Source of the DNA: Reyranella sp.
Lineage (GTDB): Bacteria; Pseudomonadota; Alphaproteobacteria; Reyranellales; Reyranellaceae
Assembly: GCA_030681635.1 (NCBI GenBank)
Contig: JAUXRT010000237.1
Location: 1 to 6,332 of the forward strand
Reading direction: 5' to 3'
Length of the DNA stretch: 6,332 nucleotides
The stretch's first letter is position 1. Every line of letters starts with the position of its first letter. Positions 1-4,797 of the stretch are shown here, one piece after another. Made by a program: the position numbers and the translations under genes. The notes under the pieces were generated by a model. The model ran no database searches, was not told the origin of the DNA, and saw only the letters and a list, made by a program, of their open reading frames with translations.

Positions 1-491
1 CTCACGATCTCCATAAGCGCCACGCCCGACCGGTTCAGGTCGACATAGGTCTGGCTCGGGTGCTGGTCGTGCAGGCTCTTGCCGGCATCCTGCTCGAGAT
101 GCAGGCGCTCGATCCCGATGGTCTTGGTCGCCCCGTCGGCGAGATCGATCTCGACCGCGCCTTCGCCCACGATCGGGTCCTTGAACTGCGAAATCTGATA
201 GCCGGCCGGCAGATCGGCATAGAAGTAGTTCTTGCGATCGAACACCGAGCGCAAATTGATCTGCGCGTTGAGACCGAGGCCAGTGCGCACCGCCTGCTCG
301 ACGCAGCGCTCGTTGATCACCGGCAGCATGCCCGGCATGGCGGCATCGACCAGCGACACCTGGGTGTTGGGGTCGGCGCCGAACGTGGTTGGAGCGCCGG
401 AGAAGAGCTTGGCGTCGGAGATGACCTGGGCATGGACTTCCAGCCCCAGCACGATTTCCCAGTCGCCAGATTCGCCTTTGATGTATGACAT
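1..491 (-). CDS. gatB: Asp-tRNA(Asn)/Glu-tRNA(Gln) amidotransferase subunit B, N-terminal part (3' end outside window)
   Basis: GatB activates the side-chain carboxylate of mischarged Glu-tRNA(Gln) or Asp-tRNA(Asn) with ATP in the cytoplasm; ammonia from GatA then completes the amidation. About 163 codons are visible, roughly a third of the usual ~480-500 residues; the rest runs off the left edge. The start reads MSYIKGESGDWEIVLGLEVH, containing the family motif GLEVHAQ (E18 and H20 lie in the nucleotide/metal site region). It continues with PGMLPVINERCVEQAVRTG, FDRKNYFYADLPAGYQISQF and, close to the edge, the GatB signature DLNRSGVALMEI. The ATG at 491-489 is chosen because conserved sequence begins within ten codons. 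The bases just upstream are pyrimidine-rich and show no Shine-Dalgarno sequence. It is separated from gatA by about 4.3 kb of unrelated genes and diverges from the plus-strand binding protein gene across 79 bp. Identity is certain; regulation is inferred. Confidence 0.97.
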   Translation of the reverse strand, partial: MSYIKGESGDWEIVLGLEVHAQVISDAKLFSGAPTTFGADPNTQVSLVDAAMPGMLPVINERCVEQAVRTGLGLNAQINLRSVFDRKNYFYADLPAGYQISQFKDPIVGEGAVEIDLADGATKTIGIERLHLEQDAGKSLHDQHPSQTYVDLNRSGVALMEIV

Positions 492-498
492 GAAAGGG

Positions 499-527
499 TA
501 AATAGGGACTTGAACGCCGCCTGTCCA
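499..527 (-). promoter_or_regulatory. candidate sigma70-type promoter for gatB, leaderless or near-leaderless
   Basis: On the minus strand TGGACA (527-522, five of six matches to TTGACA) is followed by a 17-nt spacer and TATTTA (504-499, weak -10, three of six matches). Seven nucleotides (CCCTTTC) then lead to the gatB ATG, so transcription would start at or near the A of the start codon. This fits the absence of a Shine-Dalgarno sequence before gatB, and gatB needs its own promoter because a gene on the opposite strand lies upstream. The -10 element is poor, so this is a prediction from spacing and context. Confidence 0.35.
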
Positions 528-537
528 TGCTTAGGCT
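510..537 (+). promoter_or_regulatory. candidate promoter for the plus-strand binding protein gene
   Basis: TTGAAC (510-515) and TAGGCT (532-537) are separated by 16 nt in the 79-bp divergent region. The -10 match is weak (T, A and final T only). It would overlap the candidate gatB promoter on the other strand, so the two would compete for RNA polymerase. Support is limited to hexamer resemblance and position about 33 bp before the start codon. Confidence 0.25.
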
Positions 538-570
538 CGCGGCCAACGAAGACATCTCTGGGAGGCTAAA

Positions 571-1563
571 ATGACCGTACTCCGCCGCCGCTCCGTGCTG
601 GCCGGCGCCGCCGCCGCAACGCTGGGCGCGCCCGTTATCGCCCGTGCCCAGGCCGACGCAACCCTCAAGGATTGGCCCAAGGGTCCGATCAAGATCGTCG
701 TCCCCTTCCCGCCGGGCGGCTCGACCGATCCGGTGGCCCGCCTGATCCAGGCCAAGCTGATCGACAATACCGGCTGGCAGGTCGTGATCGACAACAAGCC
801 GGGCGGCGCCAGCGTCGTCGGCGCCAACGTCGCGGCCAAATCGCCGCCGGACGGCCAGACCTGGATGATCACGTTCGACAGCCACATCCTCAATCCGGCC
901 TTCGCGCCCAACCTGCCCTACAAGGATTCCGACCTCACGAACGTCATGCTGATCGGCCGCACGCCGCAATGCATCGCCGCGCATCCCGACCGGCCGTACA
1001 AGACGTTTGCCGAAGTGATCGCGGACGCCAAGGCGCGGCCCGGCAAGGTGAACTTCGGCGTGCTGGGCGGCAGCCAGGCGCTGGTGCTGGCCAACCTCAT
1101 CAAGAAAGAGAATAACGCCGACCTGAACCTGATCCCCTACAAGGGCGGCGGACCGCTGGTGCAGGACTTGCTGGCCGGCGTCACCGACATCGGCATCTCG
1201 AGCCTGGCCTCGTTCAGCCCGCACATCCGCGCCAACAAGATCCGGGCGATCGCCGTCACCGGCGAGAAGCGGACGCCGGCGCTGCCCGACACGTCGACGC
1301 TGATCGAGCAGGGCGTGAAGAGCTTCCCATCCTATTCCTGGTGGGGCGTCTATGCGCCGGCCGGCGTGCCGCGGCCGCTGATCGACCGCATGAACGCCGA
1401 GATCAAGAAGGCCGTGCTGGCGCCCGACGTGACGCAGAAGTTCATCGACCAGTTCAATATGGAGATCCTGACCAGCTCGCCGGAGGACTTCGCCGCCTAC
1501 CAGAAGGGTGAGCAGGAGCGCTGGTTCAAGGTCATCAAGGATCACGACATCAAGGGCGACTAG
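571..1563 (+). CDS. Tripartite tricarboxylate transporter-type substrate-binding protein (Bug/TctC family), exported
   Basis: This is a periplasmic solute receptor of the Bug/TctC family, which binds carboxylates, amino acids or related small molecules, sometimes for a TctAB permease and sometimes as an orphan sensor. The 330-residue length is normal. The signal peptide carries a twin-arginine-like start (LRRRSVLAG, residues 4-12), a hydrophobic Ala-rich core and a likely cut after ARA (residue 26). The mature part has the family hallmarks: VVPFPPGGSTDPVAR (D53 in the ligand-binding loop), VVIDNKPGGASVVGANVAA, GKVNFGVLGGS, LIPYKGGGPLVQDLLAG and a C-terminal SSPEDFAAY segment. GGGAGG at 560-565, 5 nt before the ATG, fixes the start. 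It is transcribed divergently from gatB and converges with the amidohydrolase, with 9 bp between stop codons. No membrane subunits lie nearby and the ligand cannot be told. It is clearly diverged from the second binding protein in the window, so the pair is not a recent duplication. Confidence 0.93.
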   Translation: MTVLRRRSVLAGAAAATLGAPVIARAQADATLKDWPKGPIKIVVPFPPGGSTDPVARLIQAKLIDNTGWQVVIDNKPGGASVVGANVAAKSPPDGQTWMITFDSHILNPAFAPNLPYKDSDLTNVMLIGRTPQCIAAHPDRPYKTFAEVIADAKARPGKVNFGVLGGSQALVLANLIKKENNADLNLIPYKGGGPLVQDLLAGVTDIGISSLASFSPHIRANKIRAIAVTGEKRTPALPDTSTLIEQGVKSFPSYSWWGVYAPAGVPRPLIDRMNAEIKKAVLAPDVTQKFIDQFNMEILTSSPEDFAAYQKGEQERWFKVIKDHDIKGD

Positions 1564-1570
1564 AAGATCA

Positions 1571-1594
1571 GGTCAGGGGCGCGCGCCCCTGACC
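1571..1594. terminator. perfect 24-bp palindrome at the convergent gene junction, probable bidirectional transcription stop
   Basis: GGTCAGGGGC (1571-1580), GCGC (1581-1584) and GCCCCTGACC (1585-1594) form a perfect inverted repeat with ten-base arms and a self-complementary centre. It begins 7 bp after the stop of the plus-strand binding protein gene and includes the last codons and the TGA (1573-1575) of the minus-strand amidohydrolase. A very GC-rich hairpin can form in RNA from either strand. No clear T-run follows on either side, so it is not a textbook intrinsic terminator; it may pause polymerase, protect 3' ends or act with Rho. Confidence 0.6.
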
Positions 1595-3288
1595 AGCCTG
1601 CCCGGCAGGGCGCCGGTGGCCTCGCCGTCGCGATAGGTGACGGCGCCCGAGACGATGGTGGCGCGGTAGCCGCGCGCCTTCTGCAGCAGGCGCTTGCCGC
1701 CGGCCGGCAGGTCCCACTTCATCACCGGCGCTTCGACGCGCAGCCTGTCGAAGTCGATGATGTTGAGGTCGGCCTTCTTGCCGACCGCCACGACGCCGCG
1801 GTCGCCGAGACCGACGGCGGTGGCGTTATCCTGGGTATGCCGCTTGACCAGCCACGACACGTCGAGCTTGCCGCTCTTGCGGTCGCGGCCCCAGTGCGCG
1901 AGCAGATAGGTCGGGTAGGAACCGTCGGAGATCAGGCCGACATGCGCGCCGCCGTCGCCCAACCCGATCAGCGTGTGCGGGCTCTGCATCATCTCGCTGC
2001 AGCAATCGAGGTTGTAGGCCGCGTAGTTGGCGAATGGCGCGAAGATGAAGCCCTTGCCTTCGCCCGAGATGAGAAAATCATAGACCAGCTCGCGCGGATG
2101 GCGGCCCTCGCGTGCCGCCTGGGCACCGAACGAGCTTTCCTTGGGCGGTTCATAATCGGGCGGATCGCCCAGCACGAACATGCGGTCGAAATCCGTGAGG
2201 CGCGCCGCCATCTCCGAGCGCAGCGGCGCCTCGGCCTCCTGCATCAGCTTCGCGCGGAATGCGGGGTCGCGCATGATCGCCAGCTTCTCGGCCACCGGTC
2301 TGTCGTTGATCGCCTTGTAGGACGGGCACATCGAGAACGGGGTACGGCTCGCCTGCAGACCCTGCAGCACGCCGATCGGCCGCGGCGCCACCTGCGCCTT
2401 GGCTTGATGGCCCGAGGCGACCAGCCCCTCGACCAGGCCGAGCAGGCGACGCCAGCCGTCCGGCCGGGAGTGGCGCTGCGCCAGCGAGACGGAGAACGGC
2501 CGCCCGCTGGCATCGAGCAGACGCTTCAGCATGGCGAATTCACTCTCGGCATCGGGCGTGTTGAAGTCGGAGATGAATTCGATGACGCCCTGGCCCGCAT
2601 CCTTCATGCCGAGCGCGATGCCGAGAAGTTCTTCCTCGGAGGCGCGCAGCGACGGCGTCGGGTCGCCCTTCACGGTGCGGTGGTTGAGGGTGCGCGAGGT
2701 GGTGAAACCCAAGGCGCCGGCACGCATCGCCTCGGCCGTGAGCGTCCGCATCTGCGCCACTTCCTCGGTCGTGGCCTCTTCCAGCCGGGCCGCGCGTTCG
2801 CCCATCACGAACACGCGCAGCGCCCCGTGCGGCAACTGGGCGCCGAGGTCCATGTCGCGTGGCCGGGCTTCCAGCGCATCGAGATACTGGCCGAACGATT
2901 CCCACGACCATTTTAGCCCTTCGTCGAGCGCGGCACCGGGAATGTCTTCCACGCCTTCCATCAATTCGATCAGGCGCCGGCGGTCCTCGACCTTCACCGG
3001 CGCGAAGCCGACGCCGCAATTGCCCATCACCGCGGTGGTGACACCGTGCCAGCTCGAAGGTTGCAGCCGCGAATCCCAGGTCGCCTGGCCATCGTAATGC
3101 GTGTGGATGTCGACGAAGCCCGGCGTGACCAGCAGGCCCTTGGCGTCGATCTCTTCGGTGCCCCTGCCCGCGACCGTGCCGACGGCGGCGATCTTGCCGT
3201 CCTTCACCGCGACGTCGGCTTCCCTGATCGCGGCACCCGTGCCGTCCGCCACGTTACCGCCGCGCACCACCAGATCGAAGTCCGCCAT
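1573..3288 (-). CDS. Amidohydrolase-superfamily protein, N-acyl-D-amino-acid deacylase (D-aminoacylase)-like
   Basis: This is a cytoplasmic metal-dependent hydrolase (571 residues, somewhat longer than the ~480-540 of characterised D-aminoacylases). It has an N-terminal beta-sandwich stretch (DLVVRGGNVADGTG, residues 5-18), then GFVDIHTHYDGQATWD with the H62-x-H64 metal pair. HGVTTAVMGNCGVGFAP follows, whose C91 matches the zinc-binding Cys of D-aminoacylases. Near the C-terminus come GLGDGGAHVG (D445 as the likely catalytic Asp) and KADLNIIDFDRL, typical of the superfamily's closing sandwich. The segments where D-aminoacylases carry metal-binding His in THxR and KxSH motifs read VIEFISDF and FSVSLAQRHSRPDGW, so at least one ligand is not conserved. 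No signal peptide is seen. GGGAGAG (3300-3294), 5 nt before ATG, supports the start. It lies 84 bp downstream of the VOC gene on the same strand and may share its transcript. The substrate is unknown; deacylation of an N-acyl amino acid or related cyclic amide is a family-level inference. Confidence 0.88.
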   Translation of the reverse strand: MADFDLVVRGGNVADGTGAAIREADVAVKDGKIAAVGTVAGRGTEEIDAKGLLVTPGFVDIHTHYDGQATWDSRLQPSSWHGVTTAVMGNCGVGFAPVKVEDRRRLIELMEGVEDIPGAALDEGLKWSWESFGQYLDALEARPRDMDLGAQLPHGALRVFVMGERAARLEEATTEEVAQMRTLTAEAMRAGALGFTTSRTLNHRTVKGDPTPSLRASEEELLGIALGMKDAGQGVIEFISDFNTPDAESEFAMLKRLLDASGRPFSVSLAQRHSRPDGWRRLLGLVEGLVASGHQAKAQVAPRPIGVLQGLQASRTPFSMCPSYKAINDRPVAEKLAIMRDPAFRAKLMQEAEAPLRSEMAARLTDFDRMFVLGDPPDYEPPKESSFGAQAAREGRHPRELVYDFLISGEGKGFIFAPFANYAAYNLDCCSEMMQSPHTLIGLGDGGAHVGLISDGSYPTYLLAHWGRDRKSGKLDVSWLVKRHTQDNATAVGLGDRGVVAVGKKADLNIIDFDRLRVEAPVMKWDLPAGGKRLLQKARGYRATIVSGAVTYRDGEATGALPGRLVRGARP

Positions 3289-3329
3289 GTTCGCTCTCCC
3301 GGGTTGTCGGGAGCTTAACCCAATAGCGA

Positions 3330-3366
3330 CGGCTTCGTTAGCCGCGCCAATCCGCGATGCGGATTG
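3330..3366. repeat. two adjacent small hairpins in the VOC-amidohydrolase spacer
   Basis: CAATCCGC (3348-3355), GAT and GCGGATTG (3359-3366) form a perfect 8-bp stem with a 3-nt loop, 6 nt beyond the VOC stop codon in the minus-strand reading direction. Next to it CGGCT (3330-3334), TCGTT and AGCCG (3340-3344) form a 5-bp stem. No T-run follows. They could weaken read-through or stabilise the 3' end of the VOC transcript. The first hairpin is the stronger claim; this 84-bp spacer shows no convincing promoter for the amidohydrolase. Confidence 0.4.
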
Positions 3367-3372
3367 CCGGTT

Positions 3373-3750
3373 TCAGTCCGCGAACCCCGCGGCGCCCTTC
3401 GCCGGCTCCCACAATTCGACCGGATTGCCTTCGGGATCGTGGATCCGGCAGAAGCGCCCGACTTCGGAATCCCATTCGGCGCGGGTCTCGACCTCGATGC
3501 CGGCGGCCTTGAGCTTCGCCATCATGCCGTCGAGATCGTCGACGCGGAAGTTGATCATCCACTGCTGTTCGCTGCGTCCAAAATAGTCGGTGTCCCGGGC
3601 AAAGGCTGCGAACACCGTGCTGCCGGCCTCCTGGCGCCACACCGACTTTGCGATGTCGTCGATGCCGAGATGGCGTTCGTACCAGGCAGCAAGGACCTGC
3701 GGATCACGCGCCCGGAAGAACACACCGCCGATGCCGGTGACCTTCGCCAT
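3373..3750 (-). CDS. VOC-family (glyoxalase/bleomycin-resistance/dioxygenase fold) protein
   Basis: A small 125-residue cytoplasmic protein with the two beta-alpha-beta-beta-beta modules of the vicinal oxygen chelate fold. The first module runs from about residue 5 (VTGIGGVFFRARDP, then LAAWYERHLGI) to about 60. The second begins at WMINFRVDDLDGMMAKLKAAGIEV (64-87) and ends with RIHDPEGNPVELWEP (102-116), the closing motif of the family. E112 sits where a metal ligand usually lies. The first strand has Gly-Val (9-10) where metalloenzymes of the family carry a His, so a classical glyoxalase I centre is unlikely; the protein may be a binding protein or use other ligands. The ATG at 3750 is preceded by GAGG, 7 nt away, which overlaps the ancestral TGA stop (3762-3760) of the upstream binding protein, suggesting translational coupling. 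The substrate is not deducible. Confidence 0.88.
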   Translation of the reverse strand: MAKVTGIGGVFFRARDPQVLAAWYERHLGIDDIAKSVWRQEAGSTVFAAFARDTDYFGRSEQQWMINFRVDDLDGMMAKLKAAGIEVETRAEWDSEVGRFCRIHDPEGNPVELWEPAKGAAGFAD

Positions 3751-3759
3751 GAGCGGACC

Positions 3760-3857
3760 TCACTCAAGAGTGATGTTGTTGTCGCGAACGACCTTGCCCC
3801 ACTTGCCGATCTCCTCCTTCACGAAGGCGGCGAAGCGCGCCGCCGGGCGACGCCCCC
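3760..3857 (-). other. frameshift zone and displaced C-terminal codons of the binding protein gene
   Basis: The displaced codons 3840-3763 give ARFAAFVKEEIGKWGKVV and then RDNNITLE, stopping at TGA 3762-3760. Net phase change is +1. Against the usual family spacing (compare GASPGG here with the SSPEDFAAY region of the other binding protein) either one surplus base, for example in the five-G run at 3857-3853, or a loss of about 11 bases would explain it. The two competing stops lie 4 bases apart, so protein length hardly changes although the last 25 or so residues differ. Confidence 0.75.
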
Positions 3858-4732
3858 TGCTCCAGCCAGATCTTCTTGAGATCGGCGGAGTCGAAGCACT
3901 TGGCGACGTCGGCCTGCAGCTTGGCGATGATCCCGGGGTCGGTCCCGGCCGGCACCCACAGGCCGTACCAGGACAGCGACTCGAAGCCTGGCAATCCGGC
4001 CTCGGCGGCCGTCGGAATGTCGGGAAAAGCCGGCGAGCGCTCGGCCGAGAACACCGCCAGGGCCCGCGCCTTGCCGCTGCGGATATAGGGCGCGGCACTG
4101 CCAAGCCCCTCGAAGACCGCCGCCACCTCGCCGCTGATCAGCGCGGCCGTCGCCGGGCCGGTTCCCTTGTAGGGAACATGCGTCATGGCGGTGCCCGTCT
4201 TCGCATTGAATATCTCGCCCGCGAGATGGCGCGTCGTACCGAGGCCCGCAGACCCGTAGTTCACCTTGCCGGCGTTGGCCTTGCAGTAGGCGATGAACTC
4301 CTGGAGCGTCTTGGCCGGCACCTCGGGATAGATCACCAGCACATCGGGTACCGACGCGACGCTGGTGACCGGAGCGAGATCCTTCTCGAGCTCATAAGAG
4401 AGTTTCTTGTAGGCCGAGACCGCCACTGAGTGATGAACGGAGCCCAGCAGCACCGTGTATCCGTCGGGCTTCGCCTTCGCCACCAGCGCGGCGCCGACCG
4501 TACCACCCGCGCCCGCGCGATTGTCGACCACGACCTGCTGGCCGATCTGCTGGGACAGCTTGGCCGCGAAGGGCCGCGCGAAAGTATCGGTGCCACCGCC
4601 CGGCGCAAAGGGAACGACCAACGTGATCGTTCGGCTTGGCCATGCCTGCGCGCGCCCGACACCCGGCAGAAGCGCCACAGCCGCAGCTCCCGCCATCACG
4701 GCACGACGCGACGTGCCCCTAGCCTTCACCAT
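3764..4732 (-). CDS. Bug/TctC-family substrate-binding protein with frameshifted C-terminus
   Basis: This is an exported periplasmic solute receptor of the tripartite tricarboxylate transporter type. From the ATG at 4732 it has 322 codons. A twin-arginine-like signal (TSRRAVMAG, residues 7-15) leads to a cut near GRAQA (28-30). Mature family motifs follow: LVVPFAPGGGTDTFAR (D49 in the binding loop), VVVDNRAGAGGTVGAALVA, KVNYGSAGLGTTRHLAGE, HVPYKGTGPATAALISGE and FPDIPTAAEAGLPGF. An in-frame GTG at 4756 lacks a Shine-Dalgarno sequence, whereas GGGAG lies 6 nt before the ATG at 4732, so the latter is preferred. After LEQGASPGG the frame yields an Arg/Gln-rich tail unlike the family, while the next frame encodes the expected ending FAAFVKEEIGKWGKVVRDNN, stopping at 3760. 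The gene is therefore frameshifted near 3835-3857, by true mutation or sequencing error. It begins 65 bp after the gatA stop and may be read from the gatCA transcript. Ligand unknown. Confidence 0.88.
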   Translation of the reverse strand: MVKARGTSRRAVMAGAAAVALLPGVGRAQAWPSRTITLVVPFAPGGGTDTFARPFAAKLSQQIGQQVVVDNRAGAGGTVGAALVAKAKPDGYTVLLGSVHHSVAVSAYKKLSYELEKDLAPVTSVASVPDVLVIYPEVPAKTLQEFIAYCKANAGKVNYGSAGLGTTRHLAGEIFNAKTGTAMTHVPYKGTGPATAALISGEVAAVFEGLGSAAPYIRSGKARALAVFSAERSPAFPDIPTAAEAGLPGFESLSWYGLWVPAGTDPGIIAKLQADVAKCFDSADLKKIWLEQGASPGGALRRLREGGDRQVGQGRSRQQHHS

Positions 4733-4797
4733 TGCGATCTCCCTCGTACGCTTCACAACGGGAGACTGCCACGCTGGCGTGACGCTGTCGCGAAAAC

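Noticed and set aside
1837..2916. A 359-codon open frame on the plus strand inside the amidohydrolase
   Set aside because: It is antisense to a gene with clear family motifs; its Arg/Ala/Gly-rich product has no recognisable domain, as expected of a shadow frame in GC-rich DNA.
3853..3857. Programmed ribosomal frameshifting at the five-G run
   Set aside because: No clear slippery heptamer with downstream structure was recognised, and the family is not known for recoding; mutation or sequencing error is simpler.
3590..4429. A 279-codon plus-strand open frame across the VOC and binding protein genes
   Set aside because: It spans two real genes on the other strand, has low-complexity composition and no family motif, and no Shine-Dalgarno sequence was noted.
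4733..4756. Upstream GTG start at 4756 for the second binding protein
   Set aside because: No purine-rich site precedes it, whereas the ATG at 4732 has GGGAG at good spacing and gives a normal signal peptide.
4770..4781. Inverted repeat CACGCTGGCGTG in the gatA-binding protein spacer as a terminator
   Set aside because: The stem is only 4-5 bp with almost no loop and no T-run follows; too weak to call.
492..4797. A mobile element carrying the genes between gatA and gatB
   Set aside because: No transposase, integrase, terminal inverted repeats, target duplication or tRNA att site was seen, and base composition looks like that of the flanking gat genes.
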